64,000 nt of DNA from Dehalococcoidia bacterium. GTDB taxonomy: Bacteria > Chloroflexota > Dehalococcoidia > SpSt-223. The translations under genes and the position numbers were made by a program. Location of the stretch: positions 78,149 through 142,148 of the forward strand of contig JANWZD010000002.1 of NCBI GenBank assembly GCA_025054935.1. The letters are read 5' to 3'. Positions 34,518-43,509 of the stretch are shown one piece after another (position 1 is the first letter of the stretch; every line of letters begins with the position of its first letter). The notes under the pieces are model-generated. The model had not been told where the DNA came from and ran no database searches. It saw only the letters and a list, made by a program, of their open reading frames with translations.

Positions 34518-35778
34518 CGCGATCGCCCGGGCCCTTGAAGCAGACGCCGCGGCGCTCGGCTTCGATCTGTTCGGGATCGCTCCTGCCGACACTCTCGTCG
34601 AGGACCTTGCTGCCTACCGCCAGCGCCTCGCGGAGGGCCGGCTGCGGGGGATGGACTGGCTGAATGACGAGCGGGTGATTGCGTTCGCGCCGACCCAATT
34701 AGTGGAAGAGGCGTGCTCGGTCATTGTGCTGGGAATGAGCTACTACATCCCGGCTGCGCCGGAGCCTGCCGCAGACGACCACGGCCCCACGGGGCGGGTC
34801 GCCCGGTACGCGCGCGGGCGCGACTACCATCGCGTTATTCGCCCGAAGCTGCGGCGGCTGGCCGGCCGGCTGGCTGAGTTGGCGGGACGGCCCGTTCGCG
34901 CTCGCCTCTTCGTCGACAGCGGCCCGCTTGCAGAGCGAGCGTTTGCCCGCGCTGCCGGGATCGGCTGGATCGGGAAGAACACCTTGCTTCTCAACCGGCG
35001 GCTTGGGTCGTGGTCCTTCCTCGCCGCGATTGTGTCTGACGTGGCGCTGCCGACTGGAAAGCCCGTTCGGACGAATTGCGGCGCGTGCGACCGCTGTCTG
35101 CGCGCCTGCCCGACCGAGGCGTTCGTCGCTCCCTATGTCCTCGATGCGACGCGCTGTATCTCCTACCTGACGATTGAACATCGCGGTCCGATCCCGCCCG
35201 AGCTGCGACCCGCGATGGGAGACTGGATCTTCGGCTGCGATGTCTGTCAGGACGTCTGTCCTGTCAATCGAAAAGCGGCAGCCGCCCGGGAGCCCGACTT
35301 TGCGCCCCGCCCCGGGATTGGCGAGCGGACCGCACTGCTGCCGCTGCTGGCGCTTGACGACGCCGCTTTCGACGCCCGCTTCCGCGGAAGCGCGATCCGG
35401 CGCGCGAAGCGCGAGGGCTTTCTTCGCAATGTCGCGATTGCTCTCGGCAATAGCGGCGATCCCGCTGCTGTTCCGGCGCTTGCGGCCGCCCTCCGCAATG
35501 ACCCCAGCCCCGTCGTTCGGGGCGCTGCCGCCTGGGCGCTCGGCCGCATCGGCGGAGAGGCCGCACGCCGCGCGCTCGCCGCTGCCGACGACCCTGACCC
35601 GACAGTGCAGGAAGAGATTGCGGCCGCACTCGCGAGGATCGCTCCGGCGGCGCCGGGGTCAAAGAGCGCCGCCGCTGGCCGCAGCAGCCTGCCGGTCACT
35701 CGCCCGCAGAACGGTCAAGCGAGCGAGCGAGGTCAAGCGACAGACCAGCTGGCGTCGAGCGTGTCTCTACCCGGATAA
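34480..35778 (+). CDS. queG: Epoxyqueuosine reductase QueG
   Basis: This makes queuosine from epoxyqueuosine in tRNA, using cobalamin and two 4Fe-4S clusters. Cluster motifs are CGACDRCLRACP and CDVCQDVCP; upstream are the family marks DSGPLAERAFARAAGIGWIG and KNTLLLNR. The C-terminal part is a HEAT-like repeat (DPAAVPALAAALRNDP, SPVVRGAAAWALGRIGG). The start is unclear: no ATG or GTG fits. TTG 34480 lacks a ribosome binding site, while a CTG at 34507 has GGGAGAGGG 6 nt upstream and matches the family start, so translation probably begins there. The last 83 nt overlap the convergent response-regulator gene. Confidence 0.93.
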   Translation: MLPSRERAPLDPDAIARALEADAAALGFDLFGIAPADTLVEDLAAYRQRLAEGRLRGMDWLNDERVIAFAPTQLVEEACSVIVLGMSYYIPAAPEPAADDHGPTGRVARYARGRDYHRVIRPKLRRLAGRLAELAGRPVRARLFVDSGPLAERAFARAAGIGWIGKNTLLLNRRLGSWSFLAAIVSDVALPTGKPVRTNCGACDRCLRACPTEAFVAPYVLDATRCISYLTIEHRGPIPPELRPAMGDWIFGCDVCQDVCPVNRKAAAAREPDFAPRPGIGERTALLPLLALDDAAFDARFRGSAIRRAKREGFLRNVAIALGNSGDPAAVPALAAALRNDPSPVVRGAAAWALGRIGGEAARRALAAADDPDPTVQEEIAAALARIAPAAPGSKSAAAGRSSLPVTRPQNGQASERGQATDQLASSVSLPG

Positions 35779-36400
35779 CGTGCTGCAGCTGCTGGACATG
35801 CTCAGCGAGGCCGAGGACACGCTCGAGCGCCGTGCCGATCAGCGCGCGCAGCTCGGGAGGAACGGTCTCGCTCTCTTCGAGAATGGAGAGCGAACCGACA
35901 GCGAGCTGAACATCGTTGTTGATCCGGTGGGCCATCTCGCGGGCAGCGAGCAGCACTCCCTCGAGCCGCGATTGACGGAGCAGCAGCGCTTCCTGCGCGA
36001 GCTGGGCGCGCTTCCGCTCGATAGCGTAGCGGACAGCGCGGGTCAATGCGGCGCCGTTGATCCGCCCCTTCACCAGATAGTCTTGCGCGCCTGCTTGGAC
36101 GGCGGCGATGGCCAGTTCTTGGTCATCGAGGCCGGAGAGAATGAGGATAGGCAGCTGCGAGGCGGTTTGGGCGAGCGCATGAAAGGTGTCGAGCCCCGTG
36201 CTGTCGGGGAGGGTGAGATCGAGCAGCACGACGTCGACCCCGCCGCCGCTGATCCGTTCACGGCCGGCGCGAAGGGTCTGCTCGACCAGCAGATGCGGTT
36301 CAATCAGCGAGGGCCCGACGTCACGGAGAATCTCGGCGAGCAAGCGCGCGTCAGCGGGGTCGTCCTCGATCAGCAGCAGCGTGACCGGTTCTGGTTCCAT
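35696..36400 (-). CDS. Response regulator with H-box output module
   Basis: A 234-residue protein. Residues 1-125 are a receiver domain: acidic pair near 12-14 (IEDD), phosphoacceptor D61 (LLDLTLPDS), S89 and K111 (YLVKGR). Instead of a DNA-binding domain, a helical linker leads to REMAHRINND (H158), then AEHVQQLQ at the same spacing as in the PAS/GAF protein at 19299, ending in LDLARSL. The H-box resembles the HisKA_2 type (H-R-x-x-N-N), but no ATPase domain follows. It follows the histidine kinase gene by 40 nt and should be its partner. ATG 36400 fits the receiver start. Confidence 0.88.
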   Translation of the reverse strand: MEPEPVTLLLIEDDPADARLLAEILRDVGPSLIEPHLLVEQTLRAGRERISGGGVDVVLLDLTLPDSTGLDTFHALAQTASQLPILILSGLDDQELAIAAVQAGAQDYLVKGRINGAALTRAVRYAIERKRAQLAQEALLLRQSRLEGVLLAAREMAHRINNDVQLAVGSLSILEESETVPPELRALIGTALERVLGLAEHVQQLQHVIRVETRSTPAGLSLDLARSLDRSAGE

Positions 36401-36440
36401 CTCGTCATTCCTGCCTTCATCCCGTCCGAGTGAGCTCACT

Positions 36441-38249
36441 CTAGCAGGCGCGGTGCCGTTCGTCGCGATTATTCTCCTCCAGTTCGGCTGGCAGGCGGAA
36501 GGCGACCACTGTCCCGCCGCTTGGTGCCGGCTCGATCCAGATGTGCCCTCCATGGCGCTCGATCACCGTTTTGCAAATCGCGAGCCCGATGCCGGTGCCG
36601 TCATAGACATCGGGCGGATGGAGGCGCTGAAAAATGCGGAAGACCCGCTCAGCGTGCTCGGGGGCGATGCCGATCCCGTTGTCGGAGACGCGGAAGACCC
36701 ACGAACCATCCTCGCGTTCGGCGTCGATCGCGATCACGGGCGGCGCAGTGCTGCGATACTTGATGGAGTTGGCGATCAGGTTCTGGAACACCTGCGTCAG
36801 CTGGGAGAGATCGGCGCGGACGGTGGGCAGATTGCCGAGCCGGACTTGGGCGCCGCTCGCTTCGATCTGGCCGCGCAAGTTGGCGACGGCGTGCGCAACT
36901 GCGCGGCGCGTATCAGTTGCCTGCAGCGTGCGGGGCCCGATGGCAAGGCGGGAATAGGTCAGCAGGTCAACAATGAGGGCGTTGAGGCGGTCGACAGCGC
37001 CGATGATGTACTGCAGGAACTCATCGGCGTCAGGGTCGATCCTGCCCCGGTAGCGCCGCGCGAGCAGCTGGCTGAAGCCGGCGATCGAGCGAAGAGGAGC
37101 TTGGAGGTCGTGGGAGATCGCCGAGGCAAACTGCTCGAGGTCAGCGTTCGACCGCCGCAGCTCCGCCATTTGCGCTTGAAGCTGTCGGTCCCGCTGGGCA
37201 AGCTGGTCAGCGAGCCGGTCAAAGGCGCGCGCTAATTCGCCGACCTCGCTCGGCACGTTCTCTAAACCAGTTCGGACGGCGTAATCGCCGGCAGCGAGGC
37301 GGCGGGTCGTGCTGATCAGGCGGCGCAACGGGCGTTCGACAACGATGTTCACAGCAACCCACAGCCCGGCAAGCGTGGTAAGCAGCGCTCCGAGGAGGAC
37401 CAGCAGGTTGCGGCGAAAAGCGGTTGTCACTGGCTCGTAGATGATCTCCAGCGGCACGCCGAGAAGGAGCGTCCCCGCGGGATGCAGCGGCGCCAGCGCA
37501 TACATCCGGCGCACGCCGTCCAGTCCCGGCGCCACGAAGGTGCTCTCGGCGGAGGATTGAACCGCGCGCCCGAGCTCTGTCTCCCCAGTCGGACGGCCGA
37601 CATACTGCGCGGCATCCGGGAAGCGGTAGACCACCTGCCCCTTCTCATCGAGCACCGTCAGCGCGGTGTTCGGAGGCAGGTCCAACCCGGCGGTCAGCTG
37701 GGCGATCAGGGCGACATCGATGCGGGCGACGAGAACGCCGACGACCGTCCCCGCGTCGTCGCGCATGGGAACGGCAAGAGGAAGGAAGGGCGGAGCGCCG
37801 ACGGTAATGCCGCCGACCGTGAAGCGGCCGGTGGTCACGCTCTCGCGGAACCACGGCTGGTCGCCGACAGAGGCGGACCCGCTCTCCGGGCGGTCCCGAC
37901 AGACCACCTGCCCGTCTGGGGCTGCAATCTCGAGCGCAGTAAACCCGGGAACCTCGCGCAGAACCTGAGCGAGGATCGCGCTGCAGGCGGGTGACACGGG
38001 GGTGCGGATCTCCGGGAAGAGAGCGAGCGTCGCGAGCAGGTCGGCCAAGCTGGCGATCTGCTGCTCCCCGCGGCCGGCGAGCGCCCGCGCCAGCTGCAGG
38101 AAGCTGCGCTCCGCTGCCGCCTCGCTCTCCCGCCGTTCGGCAATGACGAAGAGGAGACTGAGAATCGTGCCGACAAGCGCGGCGAGCGCCCCGAGGACCA
38201 GAAGCTGGACGCTCAGGCGAGGGGTCCACTGCGTCAGCCGGCGCATCAT
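36441..38249 (-). CDS. Membrane sensor histidine kinase (Cache-HAMP-HisKA-HATPase)
   Basis: A 602-residue sensor kinase. TM1 (~13-37), an extracellular Cache-like sensing domain (~40-285, with GDQPWFRESVTTGRF and GVLVARIDVALIAQL), TM2 (~288-310), HAMP (~312-365), then a phytochrome-type HisKA with H380 in ISHDLQAPLR, N box NLIANSIK, G1 DNGIGIAPEHAERVF, and G2 DGTGIGLAICK. All kinase boxes are intact. It precedes the response regulator at 35696 in the same operon. The Cache domain suggests a small extracellular ligand. Confidence 0.94.
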   Translation of the reverse strand: MMRRLTQWTPRLSVQLLVLGALAALVGTILSLLFVIAERRESEAAAERSFLQLARALAGRGEQQIASLADLLATLALFPEIRTPVSPACSAILAQVLREVPGFTALEIAAPDGQVVCRDRPESGSASVGDQPWFRESVTTGRFTVGGITVGAPPFLPLAVPMRDDAGTVVGVLVARIDVALIAQLTAGLDLPPNTALTVLDEKGQVVYRFPDAAQYVGRPTGETELGRAVQSSAESTFVAPGLDGVRRMYALAPLHPAGTLLLGVPLEIIYEPVTTAFRRNLLVLLGALLTTLAGLWVAVNIVVERPLRRLISTTRRLAAGDYAVRTGLENVPSEVGELARAFDRLADQLAQRDRQLQAQMAELRRSNADLEQFASAISHDLQAPLRSIAGFSQLLARRYRGRIDPDADEFLQYIIGAVDRLNALIVDLLTYSRLAIGPRTLQATDTRRAVAHAVANLRGQIEASGAQVRLGNLPTVRADLSQLTQVFQNLIANSIKYRSTAPPVIAIDAEREDGSWVFRVSDNGIGIAPEHAERVFRIFQRLHPPDVYDGTGIGLAICKTVIERHGGHIWIEPAPSGGTVVAFRLPAELEENNRDERHRAC

Positions 38250-38398
38250 CGCGAGGTCGTGTCCCCCCGAGCGGGCGCTGGAGGGCAGCAGCAGAACTGT
38301 AGCATGCGCCGTGATGAAGCTCGACGAGGACGGCCGCTCGCGGCGATGGCGGGCCGCGGCCGGCGGAGGAGCGCCGTCGAAAGCACTGCCGCGCCTTG

Positions 38399-38617
38399 CT
38401 AGACGGTGGCGTTCAAATACTGGCTGGCGAGCGCCTCGCGCGGCAGATAGGCGTGGAGCAGGGAGCGCGGCCGCGGATCGGGGTCAGGGCTTGAGGGAAC
38501 CGCCATCGTCCACAGGGCGTAGGAGAGCGGCTCGCCTCCCTCGGCGCGAGGGGGGCCCGGCTCGATGGCGGCGAGAACACGCAGGAGCGTTCGGAACGAG
38601 ACCGTCTCTTCCTCCAT
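38399..38617 (-). CDS. Small hypothetical protein divergent from the MFS gene
   Basis: A 72-residue reading frame with GGAGG 5 nt before ATG 38617, better than chance. The sequence starts MEEETVSFRTLLRVLAAIEP, then is Pro-rich, and ends LPREALASQYLNATV. No known motif. It lies between the histidine-kinase gene and the MFS promoter region. It may be real, but length and composition leave doubt. Confidence 0.5.
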   Translation of the reverse strand: MEEETVSFRTLLRVLAAIEPGPPRAEGGEPLSYALWTMAVPSSPDPDPRPRSLLHAYLPREALASQYLNATV

Positions 38618-38690
38618 GACATCCTCCCATCGAGGGTATCGGCGCGTCCTGCCATCTCTTGAGAGGGAACCGATTCTTCGAATATCTATC

Positions 38691-38719
38691 TTGACTAGAG
38701 ATTTAGATTGCGCTACGAT
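38691..38719 (+). promoter_or_regulatory. Promoter of the MFS transporter gene
   Basis: TTGACT (38691-38696), a 17-nt AT-rich spacer and TACGAT (38714-38719), 22 nt before the ATG. The sequence around the -35 contains ATCTATCT and AGAGATTTAGAT in loose inverted arrangement, a possible repressor site. Confidence 0.7.
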
Positions 38720-38740
38720 GAGGGCGGTGTGGAGGAATCA

Positions 38741-39919
38741 ATGCGGCGCTCGCCCCTATTCATCGTCTACTTGACGGTCTTCGTCGACTTACTGGGGATC
38801 GGGATCATCCTGCCGGTGCTGCCGTTTTATGCCCAGAGCCTCGGCGCTTCCGGCTTCGCGGTTGGCGCGACCCTCGCTGTCTACTCGGCAATGCAGCTCG
38901 TCTCCTCTCCCCTGCTCGGCGCGCTCTCTGACCGGATTGGTCGCCGGCCGGTGCTGCTGGTCAGTCTTGCCGGCTCGGCGATTTCGCTCGCGGTGACTGG
39001 CCTCGCGAACTCTCTGCTCGTGCTGCTTCTCGCTCGGGCGCTGTCTGGCCTGTTCGGCGGGGCGATCGGCGCGGCTCAAGCGTATGTCGCGGATGTCACC
39101 GCTCCGAGCGAGCGCGCCAAAGCGATGGGGATGATCGGCGCGATGACCGGCCTAGGGTTTATCGTTGGGCCCGCGCTCGGCGCGAGCCTGAGCCATTTCG
39201 GCCTTGGCGCGGCCGCGTTTGCAGCGGCGGCGCTTGCTGCGGTCAACTTTGTCCTTGCGCTCTTCCTCCTGCCGGAGTCGCTCCAGCCTGGTCGTGCCCC
39301 GCGCCGCCCGGTCTTTGCGGTCCTGCGCCTTGGCGAAGCGCTCACCCACCCGACGGTCGGACGGCTGTTCGGCGCGATGTTTCTCGCGATGTTTGCCTTC
39401 GCCGGCGTGCAGGCGACAGTGCCGCTCCTTGGCGAACGCAACTTTGGCCTCACTCCCGCCTCGCTTGGCATCATTTTCGTCTCGGTCGGCGTGGTGTCGG
39501 TGCTGATGCAGGGGCTTGCAGTCGGCCGACTGGTCAGCCGGTACGGCGAGCGCGTGCTGGCGATTGCGGGCTTTGCGATCTTCGCGCTCACCCTGCTTGC
39601 GCTCCCGCTCGCGAACAGCCTCATCGTGGCGCTGGTCATCCTCGCGATCCAGACTGCGGGCAGCGCTGTTTACAATCCGTCGCTCACCAGCTTGATCTCG
39701 CAAGAGGCGCCTCCGGAGGAGAAGGGGGGGCTGCTTGGTCTCGGCCAGTCCTTTGGAGCGCTGTCGCGGGCAACGGGGCCGTTTGTTGCGGGGTTCCTCT
39801 TCGACTACGGCCCGGCGCTGCCGTTTGTCGTCGGCGCGCTCCTTGTGCTGATTGGACTGTCGTTCCTCATCCGCTTGCCTGCCCCTTCCGGAGCGCTGGC
39901 GCCCAAGCCGATCGAATAG
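38741..39919 (+). CDS. MFS drug exporter (DHA1, TetA-like)
   Basis: A 392-residue proton-coupled exporter with 12 predicted membrane helices. Motif A is GALSDRIGRRPVLL (between helices 2 and 3); the family's helix 4-5 region has ARALSGLFGGAIGAAQAYVAD and MGMIGAMTGLGFIVGPALG (in blocks). The second half has GQSFGALSRATGPFVAG. It is like class A/C tetracycline or multidrug exporters; the substrate is unknown. ATG 38741 has GGAGG 7 nt upstream. A long hairpin downstream probably ends its transcript. Confidence 0.92.
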   Translation: MRRSPLFIVYLTVFVDLLGIGIILPVLPFYAQSLGASGFAVGATLAVYSAMQLVSSPLLGALSDRIGRRPVLLVSLAGSAISLAVTGLANSLLVLLLARALSGLFGGAIGAAQAYVADVTAPSERAKAMGMIGAMTGLGFIVGPALGASLSHFGLGAAAFAAAALAAVNFVLALFLLPESLQPGRAPRRPVFAVLRLGEALTHPTVGRLFGAMFLAMFAFAGVQATVPLLGERNFGLTPASLGIIFVSVGVVSVLMQGLAVGRLVSRYGERVLAIAGFAIFALTLLALPLANSLIVALVILAIQTAGSAVYNPSLTSLISQEAPPEEKGGLLGLGQSFGALSRATGPFVAGFLFDYGPALPFVVGALLVLIGLSFLIRLPAPSGALAPKPIE

Positions 39920-39940
39920 CGTCTCTTCTTCCCTCCTTCC

Positions 39941-39988
39941 GCGGGCCTGGCTGTCCCGCACCTCCCCGGGACGGCCAGGCCCGCTGTT
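39941..39988 (+). terminator. Intrinsic terminator between the MFS gene and aspS
   Basis: GCGGGCCTGGC (39941-39951) pairs perfectly with GCCAGGCCCGC (39974-39984). Inside, after one mismatch, GTCCCG pairs with CGGGAC. A TGTTTG stretch follows. It is very stable, 22 nt after the MFS stop and about 60 nt before aspS. It is too short a region for a T-box. Confidence 0.75.
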
Positions 39989-40046
39989 TGCTCTCAAGGG
40001 CCTGCGGAGCCGATAATCCGGGCACCGTCTCCCTGAAGGAACTCCA

Positions 40047-41831
40047 ATGCTGAAGAGCCACTCGTGTGGGACGCTCACCGCTTCCCATGCTGGCCAGTCC
40101 GTCACACTGGCGGGCTGGGTTCACCGCCGGCGCGACCACGGCGGTCTCATCTTTGTCGACCTGCGCGACCGCTCCGGGCTCGTGCAGGTTGTCTTCAATC
40201 CGGCCGAGTCGCCCGAGGCGCACGCCGTCGCCGACCGCCTCCGCAACGAATACGTCGTCCAAATCGCCGGCGAGGTGCGCCGACGGCCAGCCGGAACCGA
40301 GAACCCGGCGCTCGCCACCGGCGAGGTCGAGGTCCATGCGCGCCAGGCGCGCGTGCTGAACGAGTCCAAGACCCCGCCGTTCTACCTCAACGAGGACGTC
40401 GATGTCGATGAGGCGCTGCGCTTGAAATACCGCTACCTCGACCTCCGCCGCCCAAAGATGATGGCGAACCTTCTCCTTCGGCATCGCATCGTCAAGCTGA
40501 TCCGCGACCTGATGGATGCGGAAGGATTTATCGAGGTCGAGACACCGATCCTCACCAAAAGTACGCCCGAGGGGGCGCGCGACTTTCTCGTCCCGAGCCG
40601 TCTCCATCCCGGGTCGTTCTATGCCCTGCCGCAGTCGCCCCAGCAGATGAAGCAGCTGCTTATGGTCGCCGGGGTGGAGAAGTACTTTCAGATTGCGCGC
40701 TGCTTTCGCGACGAGGACCTGCGCGCCGACCGCCAGCTCGAGTTCACGCAGCTCGATATCGAGATGAGCTTCGTCGAGCAGGAGGATGTGATCAGTCTCG
40801 TTGAGCGCGTGATTGTGGCGGTGGCGCGCGCCGTTCGGCCGGAGAAGACAATCCCGACCCCGTTTCCTCGGCTCTCCTATGCAGAGGCGATGCGGCGCTT
40901 TGGCACCGACCGGCCGGACCTCCGCTTCGGCCTCGAATTGGAAGACCTCGCCGACCTTGCGGTCGGCAGCGAGTTCGGCGTCTTCAATACGGTGCTCGAG
41001 CAGGGCGGCCAGATCAAGGGGCTGCGCATTCCCGGCGGGGCCGCCTACTCCCGGCGGCAAGTGGAAGAACTGGCCGAGATTGCCCGCCGCTATGGCGCGA
41101 AAGGCCTTGTTACTATCGCCCGCGCAGCCGATGGCCTCCGCTCCCCCAGCGCCCGCTATCTTGGCGAGGAGCGGATGGCGGCAATCGCGGACCGGCTCCG
41201 GCTTGTCGAGGGCGATCTCGGCGCGATCGTCGCCGATACGCCCGAGATCGTCGCGACAGCGCTGGCGCACCTGCGCGAGGAGATTGGCCGTCGGCTCGGC
41301 CTGGCCGACCGCAACACCCTCGCCTTCTGCTGGGTCGTCGATTTCCCGGCGTTTGAATGGAAACCGCAAGAGAACCGATGGGACGCGGTCCATCACCCCT
41401 TCACCCAGCCGAAGCGCGAAGACCTGCCGCTCCTTGATGGAGAAGATCTTTCGCGCGTCCGCGCCGACCAGTATGACCTCATCTGCAACGGGTACGAACT
41501 GGGAGGCGGCAGCATCCGGATCACCGACCCTGCGCTCCAGCAGCGGATATTTCAAATCATGGGCAACCCTGAGGAGACAGTGCGCCGCCAGTTCGGGCAC
41601 TTGCTCACCGCCTTTGAGTACGGAGCGCCGCCTCACGGCGGGATCGCGATCGGGATTGACCGGCTGACGATGCTGCTTGCCGACCAGCCGAACATTCGCG
41701 AGGTGATCGCCTTCCCGAAGACCCAGTCGGCGACCGATCTCCTCTTTGAAGCGCCGTCTCCGGTCGACCCTGCCCAGCTCGAAGAGCTGCACCTCCGCGT
41801 TGTCCTTCCCGAGGAAGCGGATGGTCGCTAA
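40047..41831 (+). CDS. aspS: Aspartyl-tRNA synthetase
   Basis: A 594-residue class II synthetase of the bacterial type. N-terminal OB fold ([19 protein letters not shown]), motif 2 area [22 protein letters not shown] (in blocks), [14 protein letters not shown], the bacterial GAD insertion (~290-420) and motif 3 [13 protein letters not shown]. The flipping-loop and Asp-binding signatures ([17 protein letters not shown]) are intact. Discriminating or non-discriminating type cannot be told by eye. GAAGGA precedes the ATG. Confidence 0.97.
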   Translation: MLKSHSCGTLTASHAGQSVTLAGWVHRRRDHGGLIFVDLRDRSGLVQVVFNPAESPEAHAVADRLRNEYVVQIAGEVRRRPAGTENPALATGEVEVHARQARVLNESKTPPFYLNEDVDVDEALRLKYRYLDLRRPKMMANLLLRHRIVKLIRDLMDAEGFIEVETPILTKSTPEGARDFLVPSRLHPGSFYALPQSPQQMKQLLMVAGVEKYFQIARCFRDEDLRADRQLEFTQLDIEMSFVEQEDVISLVERVIVAVARAVRPEKTIPTPFPRLSYAEAMRRFGTDRPDLRFGLELEDLADLAVGSEFGVFNTVLEQGGQIKGLRIPGGAAYSRRQVEELAEIARRYGAKGLVTIARAADGLRSPSARYLGEERMAAIADRLRLVEGDLGAIVADTPEIVATALAHLREEIGRRLGLADRNTLAFCWVVDFPAFEWKPQENRWDAVHHPFTQPKREDLPLLDGEDLSRVRADQYDLICNGYELGGGSIRITDPALQQRIFQIMGNPEETVRRQFGHLLTAFEYGAPPHGGIAIGIDRLTMLLADQPNIREVIAFPKTQSATDLLFEAPSPVDPAQLEELHLRVVLPEEADGR

Positions 41832-41869
41832 CGCAGGCCGACATCGTGAATCGTGAATAAGGAAGGGGA

Positions 41870-43219
41870 GTGGTGACCCTCCAGCCGCTCGCTGACTTCG
41901 TCGCGCAGTTGTCGCTCGCTGAGACGCCGGAAGAGGTCGTGCTCGAGGCGCGGCGCCAGCTGCTCGACTGCATTGGCGTCATCATCGGCGGCGCGATGGC
42001 GGCGGAAGTTCAAGCGTTGGCCGCCATCGAAGGGAAGGAGGGCGGCCGCTCCACATTCCTCGGCCAAGGCGGCTATGCCTCTGCCGAAGCGGCTGCCCTT
42101 GTCAACGGCGCGGCGGGGGTCTGGCTCGACTTTGACAGCGGACAGCGCGCCTCTGGGAGCCACCCTGCGATCCATGTCGTTGCGGCGGCGCTTGCCGTCG
42201 CCGAAGAGGTGGACGCAACTTGGGAGGAGCTGCTGACGGCAGTGATCGCGGGCTGCGAAGTCGGCGCCCGGATCGGCGTTGCTGCGGGACGGCTGCGCCC
42301 GGGCATGTCGCCTCATGGGGGGTGGGCCGTGCTCGGCGCGGCGGCGGCTGTTGCTCGCTTACTCGGCTATGACGCCGCCGGCATCGCGGCGACCATCAAC
42401 CTCGCCTCCTCGCTGACGGTGCTCTCCTCCGCTAGCGTGCATCAGGCGGGAGCGAATGGCCGTCATCTGCAGGCAGGTCTCGGCGCAAAGCGCGGCATTG
42501 TCGCGGCGCGGCTGCACGCCGACGGATTTACGGGCGACCCCGAGGGCGTCCAGCAGGTCTTCGGCCGCTTCGTCACGCCGTCGTTCAATCCCCGCCGCGC
42601 GACGATCGAACTTGGGCGACACTGGGAGATGCGCCGCGGCTACTTCAAGCCGTATGCGTGCGCCCGCTTCGGCCACGCGGCGATTGATGCGCTGCTCGCC
42701 ATTCGGCGCGAGCGGATGGCCGAGGGGAGCGCGGCGGAGGATATCGAGTCGATCGAGGTCGTCACCTTCAATGCTGCCGCAGCGCTGGCGGACCCGCATC
42801 CTACCACCGAGCTTGGGGCGAAGTTCTCGTTGCCCTTCACCCTCGCGGCAGCCTGGGTGCGCGGGGATGCCGGCCCCGCAAGTTTCGATGCCGCCGCGCG
42901 GCGCCATGCGGCAATCCGGCAGCTCGCTGAACGGGTGCGCCTGCGCGAAGACCCGGACTATACCGCGCTTGTGCCGGACTACCGGCCTGCCTTGGTGACG
43001 GTGCGCTTTCGTGATGGGTCGGTGATGTCGGTTGAGCGGCTGAACGCCACCGGAGAAGCCGACGACCCGACGCTCTCAGTCTGGCTCATCGACAAGTTCA
43101 ACTCGCTTGTTGAGCCGGTGATCGGCCCCGCGGCCGCTACCCTGCTTCGCGAGCGGCTTCTCTCGCCAGCCACCGCCTTTTCCGTGCGGGAGCTGACGGC
43201 CCTCGCGGTCCCGCCCTGA
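41870..43219 (+). CDS. MmgE/PrpD family protein
   Basis: A 449-residue protein of the 2-methylcitrate dehydratase/cis-aconitate decarboxylase-like family. Helical domain: LLDCIGVIIGGA, GVWLDFDSG, HPAIHVVAAALAVAE, AVIAGCEVGARIG, GWAVLGAAAAVARLLG. Second domain: KPYACARFGHAAIDALLAI. The usual order is kept, but the substrate cannot be named, and no methylcitrate-cycle genes lie near. The start is GTG 41870 or GTG 41873; GGAAG upstream fits 41873 slightly better. Confidence 0.9.
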   Translation: MVTLQPLADFVAQLSLAETPEEVVLEARRQLLDCIGVIIGGAMAAEVQALAAIEGKEGGRSTFLGQGGYASAEAAALVNGAAGVWLDFDSGQRASGSHPAIHVVAAALAVAEEVDATWEELLTAVIAGCEVGARIGVAAGRLRPGMSPHGGWAVLGAAAAVARLLGYDAAGIAATINLASSLTVLSSASVHQAGANGRHLQAGLGAKRGIVAARLHADGFTGDPEGVQQVFGRFVTPSFNPRRATIELGRHWEMRRGYFKPYACARFGHAAIDALLAIRRERMAEGSAAEDIESIEVVTFNAAAALADPHPTTELGAKFSLPFTLAAAWVRGDAGPASFDAAARRHAAIRQLAERVRLREDPDYTALVPDYRPALVTVRFRDGSVMSVERLNATGEADDPTLSVWLIDKFNSLVEPVIGPAAATLLRERLLSPATAFSVRELTALAVPP

Positions 43220-43434
43220 GGCCGCAGGCCGAAGCCGGAGCACGCCCTGCCCTGACCGGCTCTTAGGCGAGTCGACGCGGGAAACCCCTGCGGGCCGGCA
43301 TCAGTTCGGGACGCCGCCGCGACGGTGGTTCGCTCGCGACGACGCGAGCGCGCGAGGGATCCTCGTAACGAAGAGCGGGCGCACCGTCGGCCGCGCGGCC
43401 GGAACACCCGGGAGTTGAGGTCCGTGCGGTCGGC

Positions 43435-43464
43435 TTGACGCCGTTTTTCGGCAGTTTCTATCAT
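43435..43464 (+). promoter_or_regulatory. Promoter of the FHA-ABC transporter operon
   Basis: TTGACG (43435-43440), an 18-nt spacer and TATCAT (43459-43464). The TTG of this -35 box could be mistaken for a start codon of the downstream gene. The rest of the 290-nt gap from 43220 shows nothing else. Confidence 0.65.
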
Positions 43465-43509
43465 CGGCGAAGCGGCGCAGCACCGTCATCTCTCGCGAAT
43501 CGGAGCCCT

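Noticed and set aside
39941-40046. T-box riboswitch before aspS
   Set aside because: Only ~130 nt are available and no specifier stem or antiterminator is seen; the hairpin is better explained as the MFS terminator.
43435-43509. TTG start 75 nt upstream for the FHA-ABC gene
   Set aside because: The TTG is part of a TTGACG -35 box with TATCAT 18 nt later; GTG 43510 has a ribosome binding site.
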